A stretch of DNA of 7,015 nt from CAZSNT01 sp964607765 (GTDB lineage: Bacteria; Verrucomicrobiota; Lentisphaeria; Oligosphaerales; JABHEG01): positions 1 to 7,015 of the forward strand of contig CAZSNT010000286.1 in the NCBI GenBank assembly GCA_964607765.1. Reading direction: 5' to 3'. Positions 1 through 6,628 of the stretch are shown here, one piece after another; position 1 is the first letter of the stretch; each line of letters opens with the position of its first letter. The notes under the pieces are model-generated. The model made no database searches. It was not told the origin of the DNA and was given only the letters and a program-made list of their open reading frames with translations. The position numbers were made by a program, and so were the translations under genes.

Positions 1-1049
1 GCTTCCGCCTCGGGCTGCGCGGCTTCCGGCTCTGCCTCTGCGGCTTCGGCCGGTGCTTCGGGCTGTGCGGCTTCCGCTTCTGCCTCAGCCGGCGCTTCGG
101 GCTGGGCCGCTTCGGCCGCTGCAGGCTCGGCTTCTGCCTCAGCCGGTGCTTCGGGCTGGGCCGCTTCGGCCGCTGCAGGCTCGGCTTCTGCCTCAGCCGG
201 TGCTTCGGGCTGGGCCGCTTCGGCCGCAGCTTCGGTTGCTGCAGGCTCGGCTTCCGCCGCTGTCTCCGCGGCCGGTGCTGCAGCATCGGCTGCCGGCGCC
301 GCAGCTGCGGTTTCTGTTGTTGCAGGCGGTGCCGGCACGGGGGCGGTCACGGTGCCGGCCCTGTTCCCATACTGCAGGCCTTCCGCAACCGAAGCGGCGA
401 GCGCCTCGACGATCACCTTGATTGCTCTCAAAGCGTCGTCATTGCCGGGAATCACATAGTCGACCAAGTCGGGGTTGCAGTTGGAGTCAACGATAGCAAC
501 GACCGGGATGCCAAGGCGTTTGGCTTCTTTCAGCGCGATGGCTTCGCGCTCGACGTCCACAACGACGAGAGCGCCGGGGAGCTTGCGCATTTCGCTGATG
601 CCGCCCAGCGTGCGTTCCAGTTTGCCCAACTCGCGCCGGATTCGAGCCACTTCCTTCTTGGGCATGTGGTCAGTGGTGCCGTCGGAGGTCATCGTCTGCA
701 GGCGCTTCATGTAGGCCACGCGGCTGAGAACGACTTTGTTGTTGGTCAGTGTGCCACCCAGCCAGCGGTCGCACATGAAGAACATGTTCAGGCGCTGTGC
801 TGCTTCCCGGACCGTCTCCTGTGCCTGGCGCTTGGAGCCGACGAACAGGATCTGGACGCCGTTCTTGGCTGCATCGCGGAGGAAGTCGCAGGCCTCTGCG
901 AGCTGGCGCATGGTGACGGTCAGGTCAAAGATGGTGATGCCGTTGCGTGTGCCGTAGATGTAGGGTTTCATCTTCGGATTCCAGCGCTTCGTTTGGTGTC
1001 CGAAGTGCACGCCTGCTTCGAGTAGGTCGGTGATTGCTGTCCGTTTCAC
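1..1049 (-). CDS. rpsB: 30S ribosomal protein S2 with long Ala/Glu/Pro tail (3' end cut by window)
   Basis: S2 is a structural protein of the small ribosomal subunit, assembled late near the platform and head and needed for S1 binding. The minus strand reads from GTG at 1049 with no stop to the window edge (349 codons seen). Family signatures appear in order: LLEAGVHFGHQTKRWNPKM near residue 9, YIYGTRNGI, FVGSKRQAQ, RWLGGTLTNN, LERTLGGISEM, PGALVVVDVEREAIALKEA and IPVVAIVDSNCNPDLVDYVIPGNDDA. The core ends near residue 228, the usual length of S2; beyond it lie at least 120 residues made almost only of Ala, Glu, Pro and Gln, including 18-residue repeats. The GTG start is chosen because AAAGGA lies 8 nt upstream and homology begins at once (KRTAITDLLEAG). 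Its usual partner tsf would lie beyond the left edge. Identity is certain; the full length is unknown. Confidence 0.97.
   Translation of the reverse strand, partial: MKRTAITDLLEAGVHFGHQTKRWNPKMKPYIYGTRNGITIFDLTVTMRQLAEACDFLRDAAKNGVQILFVGSKRQAQETVREAAQRLNMFFMCDRWLGGTLTNNKVVLSRVAYMKRLQTMTSDGTTDHMPKKEVARIRRELGKLERTLGGISEMRKLPGALVVVDVEREAIALKEAKRLGIPVVAIVDSNCNPDLVDYVIPGNDDALRAIKVIVEALAASVAEGLQYGNRAGTVTAPVPAPPATTETAAAAPAADAAAPAAETAAEAEPAATEAAAEAAQPEAPAEAEAEPAAAEAAQPEAPAEAEAEPAAAEAAQPEAPAEAEAEAAQPEAPAEAAEAEPEAAQPEAE
73..227 (-). repeat. 54-bp in-frame tandem repeats in the rpsB tail
   Basis: Nearly three copies of a 54-bp unit begin at 73, 127 and 181. The second and third copies are identical over 47 bases; the first differs from them at about two positions. 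The unit encodes 18 residues (PAEAEAEPAAAEAAQPEA, in cyclic phase). After 227 the match breaks because of a 12-bp insertion (four residues), and a degenerate copy lies at about 1-72. The near identity at DNA level points to recent duplication by slippage or unequal recombination, since synonymous sites have not diverged. Confidence 0.93.
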
Positions 1050-1168
1050 GAGGAACGTCCTTTCCAGGTCCGCGATGCTTTGCTCAGTCTGATCGACACT
1101 GCTGGCCCGCGCCGCATGACTGTGGCGTGAACTGCGGTTCCCCTGTCGATGACCCGAAACATCTCCAT
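1046..1168 (-). CDS. possible 40-residue leader ORF overlapping the rpsB start
   Basis: An ATG at 1168 opens a 40-codon frame that begins MEMFRVIDRG and ends KGRSS. Its TGA stop overlaps the rpsB GTG as GTGA, a layout typical of translational coupling. The frame lies wholly downstream of the predicted rpsB transcription start, so it would be in the message. Its Shine-Dalgarno sequence is poor (GGACAC about 7 nt upstream), and the ATG lies in a small AACAT/ATGTT hairpin (1158-1171). The product is basic and I recognise no family. In GC-rich DNA a frame of this size easily arises by chance, so this is a candidate only. Confidence 0.2.
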   Translation of the reverse strand: MEMFRVIDRGTAVHATVMRRGPAVSIRLSKASRTWKGRSS

Positions 1169-1238
1169 GTTGAGTGTCCGCCGCTGGGTGGGGCCCGGCT
1201 CTGCCGCCGTGACAGAGCGAATCCGGCGTTGACAAAAA
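1050..1238 (-). promoter_or_regulatory. long 5' leader of rpsB mRNA
   Basis: If transcription starts about 7 nt after the -10 box, the rpsB message carries about 190 untranslated bases. A perfect 6-bp stem GCTCTG/CAGAGC with a 9-base loop lies at 1198-1218, and the AACAT/ATGTT hairpin with a GGAG loop is at 1158-1171. In several bacterial groups S2 represses its own synthesis by binding its leader; a leader this long would leave room for that. I cannot match it to a named RNA family by eye. Confidence 0.4.
1058..1063 (-). promoter_or_regulatory. ribosome binding site of rpsB
   Basis: On the minus strand AAAGGA lies 8 nt before the GTG at 1049. It fixes this non-ATG start. The site sits in the loop of a short GGAA/TTCC stem (1052-1065), which could modestly affect ribosome access. 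Confidence 0.75.
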
Positions 1239-1244
1239 GCCCTC

Positions 1245-1273
1245 ACTATAACGCGCCAACGCGTGCGTGGCAA
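1245..1273 (-). promoter_or_regulatory. sigma70-type promoter for rpsB
   Basis: Read on the minus strand: -35 TTGCCA (1273-1268), a 17-base spacer, and -10 TATAGT (1250-1245). Both boxes match the consensus at five of six positions and the spacing is ideal, which suits a highly expressed ribosomal protein gene. It is the best promoter-like sequence in the window. Confidence 0.72.
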
Positions 1274-1289
1274 CTGCATGTGGTGCTCA

Positions 1290-1318
1290 TTGCATATCGA
1301 ATCGCTGTCGTGTATCTT
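1290..1318 (+). promoter_or_regulatory. likely promoter for the tail-anchored protein gene
   Basis: TTGCAT (1290-1295), a 17-base spacer and TATCTT (1313-1318) form a plausible housekeeping promoter, giving a leader of about 25 nt before the ATG at 1350. The -35 box lies only 17 bases from the -35 box of the opposed rpsB promoter, so the two polymerases would bind back to back. Confidence 0.5.
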
Positions 1319-1349
1319 TCAGTAGCAAGCCAAGTGATGGAGTCTCGAA

Positions 1350-2783
1350 ATGGCAGACAAGAGACCGAGCAAACTCAGACTCAAGTTGTCCAAAGCCGAC
1401 ACGAACCGGCTCAAGACGGATACTGGGCGCCAGAAAAAAGAGGCGGACGAGGCGACCTCAGCTGCAAGCGAAACGGTCAAAGTCCAGCCGCCTGGTGCCG
1501 GCCAGGGAGGCGGCGACCCGGAGCAGACCAGCGAGATCATGGATCCGATGTCGCTCCGCGACAGCAGCGCGGGCCGGCTGCGGCGTCTGGAATCTGCGGA
1601 TGCGGCGTCGACAGCGGTTGCTCCCGCTGCCGGCGAGGATGGCGGCAAGACCACCGAGACGGTCCGACTGAAGATCGTCCGGGAGAAGAAAAAGCAGCTA
1701 TCCAACATCCTGACCGCCAGCCAGACCATTCACTTGCGGCCTTCGAACCTGGCGCCGCCCACGCCTGGCCAACCGGCTGCGGCGTCTCCGCCCGGCACTG
1801 CTCCGACCGCGAGTGTGCCGCCTCCTACGCCGGCGGCGTCCAGCGAGACGGTCAAGGTCGCGCCGCCCAAGCCGCCGGCGGCGGCCCCGCCCGAGGACAG
1901 CGGCGTGACCGTGGTGACGCCTCAGATCTCGGCGAAGAGCGCTACAGCCACACTGAAGATTCGGCCGAAGCCGGGGGAGAAGCCCCCCGCCCCACCCAAG
2001 CCTGTTGCGCCGCCGCGGGCGGCTGCATCTCTCGCAAAGGGCGGCCTCAAAGCAACGTCCACGCTCAAGATCCGCCCGCCCACCACCAAGAAGCCCCTGA
2101 CAGCGGCTACATCCAAATCCAAGGCGGAAACCGCGCCGGCCATGCACCGGCAGAAGGCACCGGACTCCACCGCCATGACTCCGAAGTCCAAGGTGGAGAC
2201 CGCACCTGCCGTGGAGCGGGAGAAGCCGCCCGAAAGCAAGCTGAAGCTGACGCCGTCCAAGCCTCCGACTCCTGCTGCTGCCGAACCGTCGACGCAGGAC
2301 ACGCAGGTAGCGACGCCGCCCAGGGAACCGGAGAAGACCAGCAAGCTGTCGCTGTCGCTGAAAAAGCCCAAGAAGGGCGGCGCAGCGCCCACCATGAAAT
2401 TGCCCGGCGTCGGCGAGGCCGGCGGCGAGGCGGAAGCAGCGGCAGCAGAAGAAGCGGGAGACGCCAAAGCGACCGTCGCCGTCTCCCCGCCGAGTGAAGA
2501 CGCTAAAGCGACCGTCGCACTGAAGCAGGAACCTGACGACGAGGCGGCTGAAGATACAAAAGCGAAGAAGAAGCCGGGACTCAAGCTGAAGTCCGGCAAG
2601 AAGCCGCAGGGCGCGCCGTCTGCCGTCAAAGTCAAAGAGGAGAAGGAGAAGGGTGCTGCTGCGGCCGCTACCGACGGACCGGGCGCACCCGTGATGATCT
2701 TCTCCGGTCTGACAGTGGCGGCTCTGCTCGTACTCACGGCTCTTGTGGCATTCCAGTTCTGGGTTCACATCCTGGGCAAGTGA
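1350..2783 (+). CDS. Pro/Ala/Lys-rich protein with C-terminal membrane anchor, function unknown
   Basis: I do not recognise a named family. The 477-residue product starts at ATG 1350 with GGAG 7 nt upstream (1339-1342), which supports this start. There is no signal peptide. Residues 1-446 are low in complexity, rich in Pro, Ala, Lys, Thr and Glu, and probably disordered. One hydrophobic stretch, about 448-472 (from PVMIFSGLTVAALL to FQFWVHI), is followed by only LGK, so the protein looks tail-anchored with its long part in the cytoplasm. Short motifs recur: SETVKV (40-45, 165-170), TETVRLKI (102), SQTIHLRP (124), TATLKIRP (199), TSTLKIRP (236), and DAKATVA twice (371, 384). A longer duplication (KSK-ETAPA) covers about 255-295. 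Similar motif-rich, anchor-ending proteins are, from memory, common in Lentisphaerota and Kiritimatiellota. Long frames on other strands here are composition shadows. That it is a gene is fairly sure; its role is unknown. Confidence 0.85.
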   Translation: MADKRPSKLRLKLSKADTNRLKTDTGRQKKEADEATSAASETVKVQPPGAGQGGGDPEQTSEIMDPMSLRDSSAGRLRRLESADAASTAVAPAAGEDGGKTTETVRLKIVREKKKQLSNILTASQTIHLRPSNLAPPTPGQPAAASPPGTAPTASVPPPTPAASSETVKVAPPKPPAAAPPEDSGVTVVTPQISAKSATATLKIRPKPGEKPPAPPKPVAPPRAAASLAKGGLKATSTLKIRPPTTKKPLTAATSKSKAETAPAMHRQKAPDSTAMTPKSKVETAPAVEREKPPESKLKLTPSKPPTPAAAEPSTQDTQVATPPREPEKTSKLSLSLKKPKKGGAAPTMKLPGVGEAGGEAEAAAAEEAGDAKATVAVSPPSEDAKATVALKQEPDDEAAEDTKAKKKPGLKLKSGKKPQGAPSAVKVKEEKEKGAAAAATDGPGAPVMIFSGLTVAALLVLTALVAFQFWVHILGK

Positions 2784-2804
2784 CAGGCGGCCACGCTGAC
2801 AGAG

Positions 2805-2841
2805 CTGACGGGTGAGGGGCGCAACGTCCCTCGTGCGTCAG
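2805..2841 (+). terminator. strong hairpin, probable terminator after the tail-anchored protein gene
   Basis: Starting 22 bases after the stop, CTGACG (2805-2810) pairs with CGTCAG (2836-2841), and GAGGGGCG (2814-2821) pairs with CGTCCCTC (2825-2832) around a CAA loop. The middle bases GGT/GTG give one mismatch and two wobbles, so the stem is almost continuous over 17 positions. No T-run follows, so it is not a textbook intrinsic terminator. It could instead protect the 3' end of the message or work with Rho. Confidence 0.5.
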
Positions 2842-2990
2842 ACCTCCTCGGCCGCTGCTCTGCTTGCCGGACTGCTCGCCTCGTGGAGACGTTCCTCGTT
2901 CAGAAGCGGCCGCTGCATTGCGCAGCGCTGCTGCCGTTGCCCCGTTTTGCCTCCGGGCCGTTCGGTTGTGGCACTAACCGACCCCCGGGG
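2842..2990. other. non-coding spacer between hairpin and dnaE promoter
   Basis: I see no supportable gene here. A 10-bp palindrome AGCGGCCGCT (2905-2914) and a small stem CGCTGC/GCAGCG (2911-2927) are present, but such motifs are expected in GC-rich DNA. Frames crossing this stretch continue far into dnaE out of phase and are shadows. Confidence 0.4.
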
Positions 2991-3019
2991 CTGCCAACCG
3001 TTTTGCCGTTCGCTACAAT
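2991..3019 (+). promoter_or_regulatory. likely promoter for dnaE, very close to the start codon
   Basis: TACAAT (3014-3019) is a good -10 box; CTGCCA (2991-2996) is a weak -35 box at 17-base spacing (four of six matches). Transcription would begin near 3026, only about 9 bases before the ATG. The AGGA at 3021-3024 would then lie upstream of the RNA start, so this message would be nearly leaderless unless a promoter further upstream is also used. Confidence 0.45.
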
Positions 3020-3034
3020 CAGGACACCAGCCAC

Positions 3035-6000
3035 ATGACCAAGGAGTTCGTTCACCTCCACGTACATACAGATTACAGCATGTTGGACGGCGCCTGCAAG
3101 ATCTCGGATCTCGCCGAGACCGCGCACCAACTGAAAATGCCCGCCGTTGCCTGTACCGACCACGGCAACATGTGCGGCGCCGTCGAGTTCTACAAAGGGG
3201 CGAAGGGCTCCGACGTCAAGCCCATAATCGGCTGCGAGTTCTACGTCGCCCCGACCAGCAGGACGCACCGCAGCCCGCGACAGGCCCACGCACAGGGCTA
3301 CCACCTCGTGCTTCTGGCGGAAGACGACGAGGGTTACCGCAATCTCTGCCAGCTGAACGCCGCGGCGTGGCTTGAGGGGTATTACTACAAACCGCGAATC
3401 GACAAAGAACTGCTTGCCGCGCACAGCAAGGGGCTCATCGCACTCAGCGCCTGTATTGCGGGCGAGGTGCCCGCCTACATCATCGAAGGCAATGAGAAAC
3501 AGGCGGCCCGGTCCCTCCAGGAGTACCTGGATATCTTCGGTCGTCACCATTTCTATCTCGAACTCCAGGACCATGGCATCCCGGAACAGAAGCAGGCGAA
3601 TCGCGGCCTCATCGAGCTGTCGTCCGAGTACGGCGTGCCAATCGTGGCGACCAACGATTCGCACTACCTGTCACGGGAGCACGCGGCCGCCCACGACGTC
3701 CTCCTCTGCATCGGCACGCAGTCCACAGTCGAGGACCCGAATCGACTGAAGTTCAGCGGCACCGAATTCTACCTCAAGAGCCCCGAGGAAATGTGGGCGC
3801 TTTTCCCCGACCACCCCGAAGCTCTGAACAACACACTGGCGATCGCGGAACGCTGCAACTGTTCGTTCAAGCTCGGCGATGCCGCCTCCAACCACTACCC
3901 CGTCTACGGCGTGCCGGATGGAGCCACCCGTCAGGACTACCTGCGCCAGGTCTGCCTGGCAGGGGCGCGGGAACGGTATGGGATTGATGATCCAACGCGC
4001 AACTTGACCGATGCCCAGGGCCGTGTGATCCAGCAGATGGACTACGAATTGGGCGTCATCGACCAGATGGGATTCACCAGCTACTTCCTGGTGGTTTGGG
4101 ACTTTCTGCACTTCGCACGCGAGCAGCAAATACCTGTCGGGCCCGGCCGCGGCAGCGGCGCCGGCAGCATTGTCGCTTACCTGACCCACATCACGGATAT
4201 CGATCCCCTTCACTACGGCCTGCTGTTTGAGCGTTTCCTGAACCCGGAACGAGTGAGCCCGCCCGATTTCGATATTGACCTGTGCGAGCGACGCCGGACC
4301 GAGGTCATCGCCTACGTGCGGGACAAGTACGGCGCGCCGAACGTGGCCCAGATCGGCACGTTTGGTACGCTCAAGGCGAAAGCGGTGATCAAAGACGTTG
4401 CCAGGACGCTTGGGCTGTCGTTCGCGGAGAGCAACCGCTTGACCAAGACCATTCCCGCAGATCCCAAAATGACCCTGAAGCGAGCTGTCAGCGAGAGCGC
4501 CGAACTTCGGGAGATGATCGACCAGGAACCATGGGTCAAAGAGGTCCTCAAGCACTCCGAGATCCTCGAGGGGCTCAACCGGAATATGAGTATCCACGCA
4601 GCGGGGGTCATCATCGGCGACCAGCCTCTGGCGAACCTGATCCCGCTTGCCAAGGGGGCAGGCGACGAGGTGATAACGCAGTTCTCGGCCAAGCCCTGCG
4701 AAGACCTGGGATTGCTCAAGATGGACTTCCTGGGGCTCCGCACGCTCACCATCATCAATGACACCGTGGAACTCATCAGGCAGAACCGCGGCATCGAACT
4801 GGACTGCGCCCGCTTGCCGCTCGACGATCAGCCCGCCTACGCACTGTTGAACAAAGGCAACACCATTGCCGTGTTTCAGCTGGAGTCGAGTGGAATGCGC
4901 GATCTGTGCCGACGCTTCGGCGTCGAGAAGCTGGAACACATCATCGCACTCATCGCCCTGTATCGGCCAGGCCCCATGCAGTTCCTCGACGACTTCATCG
5001 CTCGGAAGATGGGGCAGACAAAGATCGAGTATGACCTGCCCGAGATGGAGCCGATCCTGAGCGAGACCTATGGGATCATGCTCTATCAGGAGCAGGTGAT
5101 GCAGGTCGTGCAGAAGGTAGCCAACTTCTCTCTTGGCCGCGCCGATATCCTGCGCCGGGCCATGGGCAAGAAGGACCCCGCAGTCATGGCCGAGCAGTAC
5201 GAGGGATTCCTCAATGGCTGCCTCGAGAATGGCGTCGACAAGGACAAGGCGGACGCAATCTGGGCCAAGATCGTCAAGTTCGCCGGGTACGGCTTCAACA
5301 AGTCGCACAGTGCTGCTTACGCCATGCTGTCGTACCGTACCGCGTTCCTGAAAGCCAATTACCCGACCGAATTCATGGCTGCCGTGCTGTCCAGTGAATT
5401 GGGCAATGCTGACAAGCTCGCTTTCTTCCTCAAAGAGTGCGGCGAGATGGGAATCGAGGTCAAGCCGCCTGACGTCAACACGTGCGGGCAGCGCTTCTCA
5501 GTCGATGGGCAGGCGATCCGCTTCGGCATGGCCGCGATCAAAGGCGTGGGATCTTCCGCGGCGGAGAGCATTATCGCCGCACGGCAGGACGGTGCGTTTG
5601 ATGGCCTGCTCGACTTGTGCGAGCGCGTTGGCTCAGCGGTCAACAAACGTGTGATGGAGAGCCTCTGCAAAGCGGGCGCCTTCGACTGCTTTGGACTGCA
5701 TCGCTCGCAGGTGTTCCTGATGCTTGAGTCCGCGATTTCACGGGCGCAGCAGACCGCCGCGGACCGCAAGACCGGACAGGGCTCCCTGTTCGATCTGCTC
5801 GGCGAACAGGAAGCCAACCCCCTGGACCTGCAACCCCCGGACGTTCCCGAGTGGCACCAGCGCGAGCGGCTCCGGTACGAGAAAGAACTGCTCGGGTTCT
5901 ACGTGACAGGACATCCTGCGGCAGAGTTCGCCGGGATCATCCAGACCTATCAGCTCGATCCCATCGACCAGTTGACGGAGCTTCCCGACCTGACCGGAAC

Positions 6001-6574
6001 ACGGGTTGGCGGCATCATCTCGAGCATCTCCCTCAAACGCGGCAAACGGGACAACCGGCCATGGGCAATCGTGGGGGTGGAGGGGCTGGAAGGGACCGTC
6101 GAGTGCATGGTCTTCTCGGACGCCTACGAGGAGTTCAGCGAACTGATTACCGAGGAACGTCCCGTCTTCATTCAGGGGACGATCTCACGGCGTGACGGTG
6201 AGGAAGCGAAGTTCATTGCGGACAAGGTCGTGCCGATGACCAGCGCTCCCGAACTGTTCGTCAAAGAGGTGCATGTGCGCCTGCACCAGGCAAGCAGCGA
6301 TCACCGCAAACTGGAACAACTCCTGCACGTCTGCCAGGCAAACGCGGGCAACACCGTTGTCGTGTTCTGCCTGATCTGCGCTACCGGTGAGATCGCTTTC
6401 GTGGAACCCAATGCGGTCAAGATCCGGAACTCCATCGAGTTTCGGCAGGCTGTCCGCGATATCTTCGGCGAGGAGTGCCTCGTGGAGAAGGCCAACCTGG
6501 TCCGCATCAACGGCCAGAGACGCGGGGGACGACGGACCGGGCGGTTCTCCAGGGGCAATGCCTCCCAGGCGTGA
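3035..6574 (+). CDS. dnaE: DNA polymerase III subunit alpha (replicative DnaE)
   Basis: This is the catalytic subunit of the chromosomal replicase, which extends primed DNA at the fork. The 1179 residues are close to the E. coli length (1160). Domains in order: an N-terminal PHP domain (about 5-280) with HLHVH (7-11), TDHG (41-44), GCE (66-68), H90, C140 and NDSH (207-210); the polymerase palm with GPGRGSGAGS (369-378), PDFDID (410-415) carrying two catalytic Asp, and the third in MDFLGLRTLT (D564); fingers with FQLESSGMRDLCRRF (about 614) and LYQEQVMQVV (683); GYGFNKSHSAAYA (751); helix-hairpin-helix KGVG (836-839); a beta-clamp motif QGSLFDL (915-921); and an OB fold from about 986 to 1070. 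There is no inserted DEDD exonuclease, so it is not PolC. The start is set by AGGA 10 nt upstream and by immediate homology (FVHLHVH). The clamp motif fits an essential DnaE1 rather than the mutagenic DnaE2. The last 20 or so residues are basic and Gly/Arg-rich. Confidence 0.98.
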   Translation: MTKEFVHLHVHTDYSMLDGACKISDLAETAHQLKMPAVACTDHGNMCGAVEFYKGAKGSDVKPIIGCEFYVAPTSRTHRSPRQAHAQGYHLVLLAEDDEGYRNLCQLNAAAWLEGYYYKPRIDKELLAAHSKGLIALSACIAGEVPAYIIEGNEKQAARSLQEYLDIFGRHHFYLELQDHGIPEQKQANRGLIELSSEYGVPIVATNDSHYLSREHAAAHDVLLCIGTQSTVEDPNRLKFSGTEFYLKSPEEMWALFPDHPEALNNTLAIAERCNCSFKLGDAASNHYPVYGVPDGATRQDYLRQVCLAGARERYGIDDPTRNLTDAQGRVIQQMDYELGVIDQMGFTSYFLVVWDFLHFAREQQIPVGPGRGSGAGSIVAYLTHITDIDPLHYGLLFERFLNPERVSPPDFDIDLCERRRTEVIAYVRDKYGAPNVAQIGTFGTLKAKAVIKDVARTLGLSFAESNRLTKTIPADPKMTLKRAVSESAELREMIDQEPWVKEVLKHSEILEGLNRNMSIHAAGVIIGDQPLANLIPLAKGAGDEVITQFSAKPCEDLGLLKMDFLGLRTLTIINDTVELIRQNRGIELDCARLPLDDQPAYALLNKGNTIAVFQLESSGMRDLCRRFGVEKLEHIIALIALYRPGPMQFLDDFIARKMGQTKIEYDLPEMEPILSETYGIMLYQEQVMQVVQKVANFSLGRADILRRAMGKKDPAVMAEQYEGFLNGCLENGVDKDKADAIWAKIVKFAGYGFNKSHSAAYAMLSYRTAFLKANYPTEFMAAVLSSELGNADKLAFFLKECGEMGIEVKPPDVNTCGQRFSVDGQAIRFGMAAIKGVGSSAAESIIAARQDGAFDGLLDLCERVGSAVNKRVMESLCKAGAFDCFGLHRSQVFLMLESAISRAQQTAADRKTGQGSLFDLLGEQEANPLDLQPPDVPEWHQRERLRYEKELLGFYVTGHPAAEFAGIIQTYQLDPIDQLTELPDLTGTRVGGIISSISLKRGKRDNRPWAIVGVEGLEGTVECMVFSDAYEEFSELITEERPVFIQGTISRRDGEEAKFIADKVVPMTSAPELFVKEVHVRLHQASSDHRKLEQLLHVCQANAGNTVVVFCLICATGEIAFVEPNAVKIRNSIEFRQAVRDIFGEECLVEKANLVRINGQRRGGRRTGRFSRGNASQA

Positions 6575-6596
6575 AGCCCCCCCCAGATGCCTGGGA
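6563..6596 (+). terminator. hairpin across the dnaE stop, possible weak terminator
   Basis: TCCCAGGC (6563-6570) pairs perfectly with GCCTGGGA (6589-6596) over 8 bp around an 18-base loop that contains the dnaE stop codon and a run of eight C (6577-6584). No T-run follows, and translating ribosomes would cover the left arm, so termination by this element is uncertain. Confidence 0.3.
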
Positions 6597-6600
6597 ACGC

Positions 6601-6628
6601 TTGTACCTCGGGTATTGGCCAATATATT
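6601..6628 (+). promoter_or_regulatory. likely promoter for rpoZ
   Basis: TTGTAC (6601-6606) and TATATT (6623-6628) are spaced by 16 bases; TATTAA (6625-6630) at 18 is an alternative -10. The stretch from about 6611 to 6660 is clearly AT-rich compared with the GC-rich genes on both sides, as expected for a promoter. The leader to the TTG at 6724 would be about 90 bases. Confidence 0.5.
6613..6624. promoter_or_regulatory. 12-bp perfect palindrome in the rpoZ promoter spacer, possible operator
   Basis: TATTGGCCAATA is its own reverse complement. It fills the spacer of the predicted promoter and overlaps the first bases of the -10 box, the classic place for a repressor site. No regulator family can be assigned from 12 bases, and the match may be accidental. 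Confidence 0.35.

Noticed and set aside
73..227. Repeats considered as a CRISPR array
   Set aside because: The units are contiguous, in frame, lack unique spacers and encode the S2 tail.
53..421. Plus-strand frame with Leu/Arg/Pro repeats
   Set aside because: It is the antisense of the repetitive rpsB tail; the repeats come from the S2 coding sequence.
1229..1252. TTGACA followed by TATAAC on the plus strand as a promoter
   Set aside because: The spacer is only 12 bases, too short for sigma70; the TATAAC box is the complement of part of the rpsB -10 region.
1034..2497. Plus-strand frame of 487 codons overlapping the tail-anchored protein gene in another phase
   Set aside because: It starts over the rpsB start and leader region without a ribosome binding site, its product is a Gly/Arg/Gln-rich composition artefact, and the frame at 1350-2783 has a good Shine-Dalgarno and a clean membrane segment.
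1698..2768. Minus-strand frame of 356 codons opposite the tail-anchored protein gene
   Set aside because: The Arg/Leu/Gly-rich product mirrors GC-rich low-complexity coding on the other strand; no ribosome binding site or family signature.
2888..2899. GACGTTCCTCGT shared with the minus strand just before rpsB (1048-1059)
   Set aside because: A few 12-base matches between strands are expected by chance in 7 kb, and no longer flanking match exists.
3671..5308. Minus-strand frame of 545 codons inside dnaE
   Set aside because: It lies wholly opposite conserved polymerase motifs and is explained by codon bias; no recognisable domain.
6577..6584. Run of eight C after dnaE as a sign of a frameshift in dnaE
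   Set aside because: It lies after the stop codon, and the protein is full length with all domains, so it does not affect the reading frame.
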